This document shows, one piece after another, positions 47,715 to 57,291 of a stretch of 64,000 bases of DNA. The translations under genes and the position numbers were made by a program. Every line of letters starts with the position of its first letter. Position 1 is the first letter of the stretch. The notes under the pieces are model-generated. The model made no database searches. It had not been told where the DNA came from and saw only the letters and a program-made list of their open reading frames with translations. Source of the stretch: Corynespora cassiicola (lineage: Eukaryota; Ascomycota; Dothideomycetes; Pleosporales; Corynesporascaceae); assembly GCA_022059125.1 (NCBI GenBank), contig JAEUWY010000023.1, positions 744,001 through 808,000 of the forward strand, in the 5' to 3' direction.

Positions 47715-48004
47715 TGACGGGACCGCCACCCTGCTGCACGCCCGTCCCTTCGTCGTCGACGACGCCGCCGTCGCCCGAGTGCACGACTTGCGCAACTAGG
47801 CCGCCGCCCAGTCCCACCGAGTCGACGACGCTGTGTTCGCAGGCGTATATCCTCATCTCGCAGCAGAATTTCCGCAACTTGGATGCGGCGACGATTCGGA
47901 GGTGGTTGTGGGAGGGGTATCGCAGTGCGCAGAATAGGGGGGAGGGGTGTAGGGTGGAGAATGGGGTGTTGATGAGTTTGTTGGATTTTATTAGTGGGGT
48001 GTAG
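47162..48004 (+). CDS. bZIP transcription factor
   Basis: 280-residue intronless regulator. Seen: Ser/Pro/Ala-rich N-terminus; basic region NRVRENQRRHRARRKDYIQSLEQKL, where NQRRHRARR is the DNA-contact segment; then a short leucine zipper (LADMEKRLSEARAEIELL); a disordered Glu/Gln/Pro linker with Cys pairs (CCTQQ, PPPCCTP); an Ala tract from a GCG run; and a folded C-terminal region CSQAYILISQQNFRNLDAATIRRWLWEGY... GEGCRVENGVLMSLLDFISGV. This basic region plus C-terminal box resembles small fungal bZIPs, some of which sit in or near secondary-metabolite or stress pathways; the target here is unknown. Start ATG follows TTGCAACC and gives a plausible N-terminus. Confidence 0.88.
47681..47716. 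repeat. GGC/GCG trinucleotide tract in the bZIP gene
   Basis: About ten GCG units coding for alanine in the linker of the bZIP protein; prone to length change. Confidence 0.85.
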
Positions 48005-48451
48005 GGTTGGACTATGCCATCTTGCGGTGGGTGGTGATGCAGTGTGTGCATGTGTGCGCAGTGTGGTGATGGTGGTGATGCGGGTACATTTGGAGTTTTG
48101 GCATGGGAAAAAGGGTGTGTTTGAGCGTCTTCATTTTTTTTTGTCTGTGGTCATATTCCCCATTTTCGAGCTCAGGGCCCATGGTAGTAGGGCCTGTGGA
48201 AGCTACGGTTGACGAGTTCTTTCTCTTGATTTCATGGTCCCGCGCCAGACCGAGAACATGTGGGGCGCCGGAAGCGTCCGTGCAATTCCCACTCAGGCAC
48301 GGCAGGAAAAAAAATTCCTGAGGCCGCGCAGAAAAAATTTTGGGTTGGGATGCCACAGCACCAAATCTGAGAGTTTATTATTGCAATGTAATAATGTTCC
48401 CTGTATATATACGATATTGGGGAACTTGTTTTCATCAAATCAGTGTAACAA
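48005..48451. other. Intergenic between bZIP gene and tRNA gene
   Basis: 447 bp; G/T-rich at first (bZIP 3' flank), later AT-rich just upstream of the tRNA. No gene seen. Confidence 0.6.
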
Positions 48452-48488
48452 GCCTGGTTAGCTCAATCGGTAGAGCGTGAGACTCTTA

Positions 48489-48504
48489 CACTCCATAAGA
48501 GGTT
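48489..48504 (+). other. Canonical tRNA intron (between positions 37 and 38)
   Basis: 16 nt, placed one base 3' of the anticodon as in all nuclear tRNA introns. It contains TAAGAG, which can pair with CTCTTA of the anticodon loop, the usual pre-tRNA structure read by the tRNA splicing endonuclease. Confidence 0.85.
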
Positions 48505-48520
48505 ATCTCAAGGCTGCGGG

Positions 48521-48571
48521 GTACGATTCTCTCCTCCTCCATCATTAAAACTCATTCTAACAATTTCACAG
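48521..48571 (+). other. Spliceosomal-intron-like insert in the tRNA T arm
   Basis: 51 nt between T-stem base 53 and T-loop base 54. It begins GTACGA, has a pyrimidine run CTCTCCTCCTCC, a branch-like TCTAAC 14 nt before the end and finishes CACAG. These are the same signals and length as the mRNA introns of neighbouring genes. The boundary is ambiguous by one G, which does not change the joined product. See findings. Confidence 0.75.
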
Positions 48572-48591
48572 TTCGAGCCCCGCATCGGGCT

Positions 48592-50917
48592 TTCAAAGCA
48601 TTCGATCACATTCTTTTTTTGCATATTTATCCTAACGTGCAGACCTATGGTGGATGCATTGCATCGAACTTTGCCAGTATAATGACACTTTTTTTTTTTG
48701 CCATTGCGCCATCCTCGAATCTTTCAGGGCCCACGCCGGGTTTTTGTTGGGTCCTATATAGATGTCACACATCTAGTGAGAATGCTTAATGTTATGCGGA
48801 ATTTATTTTTTTGGCGTGGAAAATAATGCTGGGTAGTGAAAGTAATCTAGCAGACTTGTAAGAACAGCGATTCCATGAGCCGCTGGTTTGGAATATGATT
48901 TACGCCAAAACGCATACATATATACAAAGACATGCATGCATCCTTGAGAATTAAAAACTTCACCTAATCTCTATTTATGAGCTGAATAACTGCCTCTTAA
49001 CAGAATCTCCCACTTAGATACCTCGACCGGGCTAGCCTTTGGCTTCATTCGAGGTGAGGATGGGTATCATCTGCTGCTTCTGGCACTATGATATAGATTG
49101 GATGTCACGATAGATCCACAAAGGCAGGTAGCATACCTATCTCCCGTGCAACTACAAAACCCATCATAGTTGTCGACAGGCAAGCATAGAAAGAGCCAAT
49201 CATCTAGAGGAAAAACTCGGGGATCCTCGCAGATTAAATCAGCTATACTTCATTGTATAGTACTACAAACCCCAAGTACGATATTACAGAAAGAAAGAAG
49301 TGGTCTCAATATGGACCAGCTGTGTGGCCCGTGCACGGGACCTGGAGCTGTACCGGCTCAGAATACTTGCTTTGTAGGACGTCCTATCGCTAATTATAGG
49401 GATTGTAAGTTTTGTAGCATCTTTAGGACATGATGGACTCTAAAAAATTAATTGTTGTAGCCATTATTAGGTTTGATGGACATCCTGCACTTTGAAAGAT
49501 GTGCTCAAATTTCTAAACGCTCACAAATCTTTGAAAAATCATACCTCAACCCCCTTATAGCATTGAGCCCCAGAACTTTCTATCTCCACTATTTTAACCA
49601 TACTAGATGATAAAATGGCATTGGAATATCATTCCTGTATTAATTTCTTTGGTGATTGCAGATCCAGAGGTCTTGCAAAAAGGCTCGGTAGCGTATTGAG
49701 CAACGTTGAGGTGCACCACAGAATATCAGTTTTAAATATCCTATTGATTTTACCATTTGTCATATAAAAAACTATAAGATTAAGAGAGATACCCAAAGAT
49801 CTCAACTCCACGTATTCAATTCCAGCAACACGCAGGAGAGAATGCATTACTGATCAAAGTCAATCAATACCGCACGCACGCACACCCCCTCTACCCTCCC
49901 ACAATTCTCATTACCCCAAAACTTAAACCCAAGGCCTGCACTAACGGAGAACTGAGTCAAAAATCGGACCAAAGGTATCGCGTGACTCCATCTCACAGCA
50001 CCGTATCTACCCACCCTCTCACCACATGGCACCAGAATCCAAATCAACGTCAAACGCCCACCCCCGATCCCACCCAACACCAGCTTAAACCGATTTTCAA
50101 AGCGCTCGCTTATCGCGCCAGACCCCCCCCCAGGCCCCAATCCTCCTTCAGGCGGGACTGGGATGGCGAGATTAGCGAGAGCCTCGCCCGCTCCCTTCGC
50201 TGCCTGCCGCCTCCAGACCTGCAGTCTCTGAAAAATCGGCATTCTCGGCGAACGTTGGCGTTGGTCAAGACACGATAAGGAACAATATTGGGCGGTGTGG
50301 GAGTAAGTTTGCGGGACCGTCTATTTGGGTACGGCGTACTGCAGTATGGTGCGGCGAGGGCGTCCAGCGTTGCCGAGGTGTGGCGGCCTAGTGGTGACCT
50401 CTGGTGATCCAGACGAGTGTGGCTGATACAATCTCTCAGCGAAGCTTTCTGTCAGTGATTTCTCGTAGTCATGTCAATCCATCCCGCGTTTTGTGGTGAC
50501 CTGGTTTGCGGTCGGGTTGTGGGGGTAGAGGGAGAGGGTTGGTAATCACCTAGGTGTTGGAGGGCCTGTTGTATAAGCTTTGCGGTTTGTGGGTAATGTT
50601 CATGCGCTGTCGGGCGCTTCTGACCCGAAACATTGACGTAGATGTAGAGTAAATCGGATTGGAGGCTTTGAGGCGGTGTAGAACGAACGCTATTGCCAGA
50701 TCCTAGGAGATGATTCTCCGAGGGCTAAAAGGTCTGATGTTGACTTGAATCGCGGAGCACGGAATGTCAGTTCGATTCATGGTCCTGCAGGAAGCAGGGT
50801 GTGAAAAATAGGAATGCTTGCTTTTGCCTCTGGTGTGTATACAGCCATGCTCTTATCCGACATTTATACATTAGACAATGTTATCAGTACGCTTCTCCCA
50901 CGCCACCCTCCTTTCAT
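48592..50917. other. 2.3 kb AT-rich stretch without a recognisable gene
   Basis: AT-rich up to about 49,850 and more mixed after that. Only short frames, none with a domain I can defend. It could hold eroded mobile-element sequence, but I see no terminal repeats, reverse transcriptase or transposase motif. Confidence 0.5.
48614..48620 (+). terminator. Likely Pol III terminator of the tRNA gene
   Basis: Run of seven T about 23 nt after the tRNA 3' end. The TTT directly after the gene is too short to stop fungal Pol III well. Confidence 0.6.
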
Positions 50918-52275
50918 TTAGTCATAAATATAGCAGAATGGTCCGGCAAGGGTGTGGCTAGCCTCTCGGATGGTGACATTAGGAAAACCCACGAAGCCCA
51001 GACTGATCGGATCATCCAATGTCGCATTTCGACTCGGAGGCATATTGTTCACTGTGACTGTAGCTCCGATCGCGTATTGCCTCTCCTTTAAATCCTGGTT
51101 TTGCCATGTCCACCACGTCCGGTCAATCATTGCATGGTGCAAAAAGAATGCGGGGTCGCCTGGAGATGCAAAGAGGTCGCCTCCGGGGTCACCGCCAATG
51201 GTGAAATGCCCGCCGGTGTGTACGCCGAGAAATCCATTGGGAAAGTCGCCCTGCATGACCGTCGTAAACGTGTAGAAGTCGGGCGAGCCATTGATCAGAG
51301 CCGTTACATCGGAATCCTTCGTCCATCCCTGAGATGCGAACTTTGAGATATCGCGACGCAGGCAGCGTGGGTTGTATCCGAGACCGGACATTTCCGGGTT
51401 AGGTGTGAAATCCTCAAGCACCGGGGCTACAGGACCAAGATTCACCTGCCAGCTGTAGGAGTATTATTAGCTGAGGAATTTTCCGGAATTGTGGAGGTTG
51501 TGTCTGCTTGAAACACGAGCAGCTCACGGTGGAGCTACCAAAGCAGGGATATGGTTGTCACCCGGGGGGATGCACTTACTCTTTAAAAGGCCCGCTCTTC
51601 ACACATCCTCCGCCATTGCCAGGTGGGATGCTGATTCCGCACGCCATAGGCGACGAGACGCAAGCGTTTTGGCGCCCGGGGACAAATTCGCCGTCACCTG
51701 ACATGCTGGTGTCGCTGCCATCGAAGACAGGTGAACTCGCTGGATCATCGGCCCATTTTGCCCAATTATAATAGGGTTGGTATCCCTCATAACCACACTC
51801 GTTGCGCAGGACTTGTTCGTACGCCCAAGTAAAGTACCGATGCCAAGAAAGAAAATTGCCAGTGCCGTGAATCGACATCGTCTGCTGAATGTGCGTTGCA
51901 ACAAAATCATCATAGCGGTTTTTCGCACCGGCAGCGATGCCAGCTGGGGTCTTTGGGGGCGATTCTGCAAGGCATTGGACGGCCTTGATGTAATCCTTCC
52001 TCTCTGGGTCTGAAAGATGGGACCTAGAAGGCTTAGTAAAAAAACAACTAGCCAAGAGCTGCAAAAACTCACCATTCTCGTCGTATCGCGACATTGTCGA
52101 GTGTACACTTCTCCGGATCTGGGTATCCGTTCAAAGCAACCTCCAAGCCGAGTTTGAAGACTCCCTCGGCCACCAAGACATCGGTTTCCAAAAGAGTACG
52201 ACTTTCAAGACGCGCAACTGGTGATGCGCTAGCGCCGGCGACCAGCGCAGTCGCCGTCAAAGTCGAGATCTTCAT
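50918..52275 (-). CDS. Tyrosinase, secreted short type
   Basis: Type-3 copper enzyme that hydroxylates monophenols and oxidises diphenols to quinones. 393 residues. Exons on the minus strand: 52275-52073, 52023-51580, 51452-50918, in frame. Seen: signal peptide MKISTLTATALVAGASA; PERKDYIKAVQCL, the family N-terminal helix; CuA histidines in ATHIQQTMSIHGTGNFLSWHRYF; CuB histidines in GVHTGGHFTIGGDPGG and FFLHHAMIDRTWWTWQ. It ends shortly after the CuB site and lacks the long C-terminal lid domain of intracellular tyrosinases, so it is probably secreted and not held inactive by a tail. It shares the right end of the window with a laccase; both oxidise phenols. Confidence 0.94.
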
Positions 52276-54807
52276 GGCGTTGACGTGGATGAAATCACAG
52301 AAGAAAAGTCGGCGTTACTCTTCCAAAGCTTGTTATACTAGAGCGATCCTCCAGAGCCTCAACCAAGTTAATCAAAACAAAACACTGGCCGAGGAGTGAA
52401 ACCAGACCCGTGGCGATGCTTGGAGGGCAACAAGGGGTGGACGTGCTCGACACATGGAGCAAAGGTGGTTGGGGAGTCTTATAGACGGGATGGATGTTGG
52501 ATCCTTTTCTCCTCCCACGTGTAGCGCATGTGGCTAAACGGAACCATCTCGCGCCGCGCAAAGACCTGCATATCCAATAATTCGGGACTTAGGGAAGGCG
52601 GCGACTTTCTAAAACTCGGTACATGAGCCGCGGAGAGGTCTTGCTCTGCGCCTCGTAGCACAGCAGCAGTGAGGGTCCAAACTCACCATGGCAAGTCTGA
52701 AAATATCAGGCAATCGGAGCACATCAGAGCTGCCTCCATCTGCAAATAATTTGCCGTCAGCAAGGAATTTTGATGGAGACTCGAGCTTGCTAGTGTTAGA
52801 GACGTGGGCGAAATCCGGGATGAAGTTGCGATGGGTTACCGCCCGCCGCGACGGCAAGCTGATCAACGGAGAAAATTTCCTAAAAGGCGGCTTACGAGAG
52901 ATGCTTATCTTTCACGAGGCCAATGAAAATGAAGACGAGCCCTTAGAGCTTGAGATCGCGGACCTGAATTGTGGAGCCAGGGTCGTTGTGGCTCTTCCGT
53001 CCCCCAGGTCCTCACTGCACCCACGGAGACCAAAGTCGGCGACAACGGAGCGAGAGCCCTTTGGAAGCGCGATCAGACAAATTTACCCGGGTGTTAGTAA
53101 AGGAAATCATGTTTCTCTCCCTAGAAATTTGCATAGAACAGGGGGCTGTCCATGGTTGATGCACCTTGGTGTTTGGGGGGCATATGTCGAATGTCATATC
53201 TTTTCAAGGCGCAACATGTCTTGCGAAATTGCTGTCGTCTAAGTTGTTGGTTCTGAGTCGACAATACTAAAGGTACTGGCTGTGGCGTAACATGACAGGC
53301 TTAAAACGGACTGACTAAAATCTATCTTGATTCCTACCAAGGTTCTGCAGAGACATATTTTGGATGGCGGGTGCCTTCCCCGTATCCGACAGCATCATGT
53401 CAGTTGCATGGTGCCTGGAATGGCGCCTAGATAGAGACCCGGCCTCCAGGAATCATGTGTTGCCTTGCGGAGTGGAGGCGATCCGGTCGGTGTCAAGCTT
53501 GTATGCCGACGGCCCAGACCTACCGTTCCAAGGAGCACCCGATACGCCACATCTGCAAGCGCGGACGATGTCCTCGCAGCAGAGAAGATCAAGGCAAGCA
53601 GACGAGGGGTGTCTTCGTATTGTAACAGCGAACGGAGCGTGATGACAGAACCAAAGCAGGCGACCAGAGCGCGGAGGAAGGCATGGGATCAGCACGAGTT
53701 TGATGAAAAGACACCGGGGAGGACATTCGGCGGGGTCGGCGACTGCCAGGCCAAGGCCCACGCGCGTCGGCCCAGCACCATCTTTCTCTGGCCCACTTTG
53801 ACCGATATTCTCGCGACGACTCAGCAGGCCCATCCATCCTCACTCTACGCGATGCTGGCCGTCATGACTAGGCTCTCCCGTCCAGCCTGAGTCCGCGGAC
53901 ACGTACCCCGTGCTTCGGATCGTATCAACCGTCGCTGCCCAGGTAGCACCACAGCCTAATGTCGCCTCCTGTCATCAGCCATGTCCACCCGCTGCGTCTT
54001 GCTGCACGACGAGAGGCCCTCTTTTTTTTTATTACCTATGGACGGGATGGTCTGTGCGCGTCGCATCGAGTTTCACTCGGTACCGCGAGGGCGAGGGCAT
54101 ATTTTGTATCGGAATGGCAGCACAAGAACATGGCACAGAGACACCACCCTGATCTCCATCTAGCAACATGGGCCATTTCATGGCCACCGCGCATCGCGAA
54201 TCGCGTAACGTGTCCGACAATTCGGTCGTGGCACGACCTTGTCGAGCCAGGGAGCTGAAATCGTCAAGGCAGCTTCGGGCACACCCTATCCACCTTTTTT
54301 CTAGCGTTTCCACGTCTCAGGTCTTACAGGCAAATCAGAACATTTAGGTTTAGAATCCCATTCTCCACGGCGTCTAGAAGTTGCCCCATTTGGGCAAGCC
54401 CATCGGAAAGAGGCCAGACGGTCGACGCAACATTGACCCGCTGAAGCCATTGGAGCGCTCGAGATGCAAGGAACCTCTGAAAACTTCCTACCACACCTGC
54501 AATCCTTGCGACAACAGCCGGATGTTCCTGGTTCTTACACCGCGGTCCGCACTACCCAACTCTGTGACGACGCTGCACCGTTGCGGTTATGGGTATATGG
54601 AGATTATCCTACCCGCACCCGCGTGCTCCCTTAGTCGCAGCCTTCCCTATGCCTGATCGTCCACTTGTCTTGACTTCTTAAACTGGCGATCGACCCGCAG
54701 TCGATCGTGACCTCCTAATTGCTTCTTTCTTAAACCGAGGGTCATGCCCCAAGGTGTTCCTGTAGGTTTAGTCTCTCCTCTGTCGATCATCGCATCTGTC
54801 CGCCGCT
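52276..54807. other. 2.5 kb without a confident gene
   Basis: Upstream DNA of both flanking divergent genes (tyrosinase to the left, rhodopsin-domain gene to the right). Medium-length frames occur at 52,609-53,242 and 53,360-53,890 on both strands but carry no domain I recognise and no matching introns; they may be relics. Confidence 0.45.
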
Positions 54808-56147
54808 ATGCCTGCGTTGACCACAGGCATTGATGTTCTGAAGAGGCAATTTTCTGGTGGCCCCCCACCACTTACACCAGAGGAAATTGCCTTTACCAAC
54901 GCCCCCCAGATTCTGGCTATCACGGGATCTTTCTTTGGGGCTACGGTCCTGATTGTCATGCTGCGGTGCTATGTCAGGTTGAGGATGCTCAAAGTCTTTG
55001 GGATTGATGACTACATCATGGCCTTTTCGACGGTAGGCACTCCATTCACAGCTGCTGGGCGTGACTGACCTCCTTAGATCCTGGCGGCAGCGACGTTTGC
55101 ATGCTTCATATTCAGAGTCGAATATGGCCTCGGGAAACACTTCCTGGTGATTCTGATGGATCCTGTTCAATATCAGAATCTCACCATGGTGTTGTACATC
55201 CATGCCATTCTCGTCATGGTCGGAATCTCGTCGGTCAAGGTCTCGATTGCCTTCTTTCTTCTGCGACTCTCGCCACAAACTGTATACACTCGCTTCTTGC
55301 AGAGCGTTATCGCCATAATTATTCTATACACCATCGCATGCGCCGGAACTTTGATCTTCCAGTGCATTCCTGTGGAGGCTACCTGGGACCTGAGCCTGCG
55401 CCCCCCGCCATTCGGTACTGGTGATGCAAAGTGCTTCTCCTTGATCACATTCCGAAACATTGGCCTAGGCAATAGTGGTTAGTATTTGACATCTCTCCTG
55501 TTGACTTCATGCTGATAACCATAGCCTTCAACATTCTTACAGACGCCCTGTTCGCGACGATGCCGATTCCGCTGATCTGGCAGCTACAACTCAACCTTCG
55601 CACGAAAGTCTCCCTCATCGTCGTGTTATCCCTCGGTTGGTTCGCGTGCGCTGCTTCTATAATAAAGACAATTCAACAGTATAATGTCCTCACTACCCCT
55701 GACTGGACTGTACACGATTCTTTCAATGTCTGGAGCTACATCGAGCTCACCATTGGAATCATCGCCGCATCGCTGCCTTGTCTTAAACCTCTGTTCAACT
55801 GGCTCCTCGAGACCGCGCGCGCATTCTCTTCGTTTGGTCGATCGAGTGGTGGGACCGAATACAAAGGATCGGCACACGGGGCAAACAGCGGCCAAAGAAG
55901 GACCAACGAATACTCAAACAAGAGCATAGCTTTGATGAGCCTTACAAGCAGGGCAGAGAGCACCCCTCACAGCTCGAAGAGCCCATACAGGACTGGAGCG
56001 CCCACTGGACTGGCAGAACAGGAAGCCCTACGTTCGATGAGCAGCACCGAGAGCATCCTCCCGCTTCACCAACCCGACTTGACACAAGCTGGCATCATTG
56101 TCACTAGAGAAGTCGAAGTCAGCAACAATAACAAATGGAGCGTATAA
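54808..56147 (+). CDS. Fungal rhodopsin-domain (PTH11-like) membrane protein
   Basis: 415-residue protein with seven membrane segments, of the fungal rhodopsin-domain family that includes Pth11-like receptors. Exons: 54808-55032, 55078-55477, 55525-56147, in frame. Seen: an extracellular N-terminus, then ILAITGSFFGATVLIVMLRCYVR, DDYIMAFSTILAAATFACFI, YIHAILVMVGISSVKVSIAFFLLRL, VIAIIILYTIACAGTLIFQCIPVEATWD, FNILTDALFATMPIPLIWQLQL, KVSLIVVLSLGWFACAASIIKTI and WSYIELTIGIIAASLPCLKPLF; the motifs GLGKHF, CIPVEATWD and ELTIGIIAASLPCLKPL are family hallmarks. There is no CFEM domain. The last ~110 residues are a Ser/Thr-rich cytosolic tail. Many such proteins are thought to sense surfaces or chemicals; the ligand here is unknown. 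Confidence 0.9.
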
Positions 56148-57291
56148 AAAAAAACATCCTTTGAAAAAAAGAAATCATGAGTAGCGGCGATTTCCTTGTT
56201 AAAAAACCGCAAAGATACCCTTCTTACGCGCACGCGATCATTGTAATGCCCATTTCCTTGAGCCATCTCTGTATCAAAACCTCAACCAGCATACATATAC
56301 AACGAAGATTAATGCCCCGGCTCAGGAGCCGGGTTATCGCTCTGTCCCCGCGCTCTATATCCCACCCACATATAACGTGAAGTCTCCCACCCCGAACAAT
56401 CTGGGGATCCCCTCCCCCTTGAAACCCGCCTCCCCATGTCCACACCGCATGGCACCCTGTCTGTGAAATTTCCCAACCCTTCGCCTTTCAACCGACGCAC
56501 CAACCGCGCGCCCTCAACCACAGCCCCGGATCTCGGCGCACTGGCTCTCCGTGCGCACGAGCGTTGCCACCGTGCCGCCGTCACTGTGCTCAAAGCGTCG
56601 CTGTGCGCGCCGTTGCGGCAGTGCGCGGTCCAGGTTCATGCGGGGTAGCGCGCTTTGGGAGGGACGTGGGTGTAGGCGGCTCAAGGTATGCGGTGCGATG
56701 TGTCCTTCATTTCGCGGATATTGTGTGCGACGGTGGGGGTTGGACGGGTCAAGGTACTGGTGCCGGTGCCGGTGCCGGTGCCGGATATGGGGGTGCGGTT
56801 GGACGTGTGCATGGTCAATCTGGGGAGGTGAGGGGGGTTTTGGGTGGGGTGTTGTGTTACGTTGTACGACGGGAGAAAGTTGTGATTGTGTGAGGGGACT
56901 TTATGACTGTATGCGAAGTGGTTGGGCTGTGGCAGTGACAGGGCGTGCACGAAGATGCTCGGAGGGTTGGAGGATTGGGTAGTACGGTTCCTTTTCTGTC
57001 TAATAATAGGGAGGGTCCCGACAGGGTGTATTTACGAAAACAGCAAAGAATCCAACGCAGATGATGAATATATATATACGTGGAAGTATGTACATCGAAA
57101 GAAAAGGAAGGGAAATCGCGGAAGCGCAGACGGGAACAAAGAGACCAAACAGACGCCGAAACCCCATGTCAGATTCACCTCCCAAAACAAAAGAAAGATA
57201 GGCAATTACTTCCAAAGCTTACAGTTTGCCCAAATATTCACAAAGAAGAATGAGCCTAGAAGAGTGGCATAGCGGTCATGTCGATCCTCGA
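56148..57291. other. Intergenic between two convergent genes
   Basis: 1.1 kb with the 3' flanks of the rhodopsin-domain gene and the laccase. A GGTGCC repeat is listed apart. No gene seen. Confidence 0.6.
56757..56785. repeat. GGTGCC hexanucleotide repeat
   Basis: Four to five tandem GGTGCC units in non-coding DNA. Confidence 0.85.

Larger units (their letters stand above)
48452..48591 (+). tRNA. tRNA-Lys(CTT) with anticodon intron and a T-arm insert
   Basis: All cloverleaf parts are present. Acceptor stem GCCTGGT (48452-48458) pairs with ATCGGGC (48584-48590) with two G-U wobbles; discriminator T 48591. D arm GCTC/GAGC. Anticodon stem TGAGA/TCTCA with loop CT-CTT-A plus A, anticodon 48485-48487. 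T stem GCGGG (48516-48520) pairs with CCCGC (48579-48583). Two parts interrupt it: the canonical intron at 48489-48504 and 51 nt at 48521-48571. Removing both gives a standard Lys tRNA with T loop TTCGAGC. The A box TAGCTCAATCGG (48459-48470) fits consensus; the B box GTTCGAGCC (48571-48579) is complete because the insert ends in G. If the insert is not removed, the T loop would be 58 nt and the tRNA would probably fail. Functional gene versus pseudogene is open. Confidence 0.88.

Noticed and set aside
49629..49847. 72-codon minus-strand frame as a retrotransposon relic
   Set aside because: The peptide is faintly reminiscent of transposon leftovers but has no catalytic motif; not enough to call an element.
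52688..53242. 184-codon plus-strand frame upstream of the tyrosinase gene
   Set aside because: No recognisable fold, and a similar-quality frame exists on the opposite strand; kept only as a possible relic.
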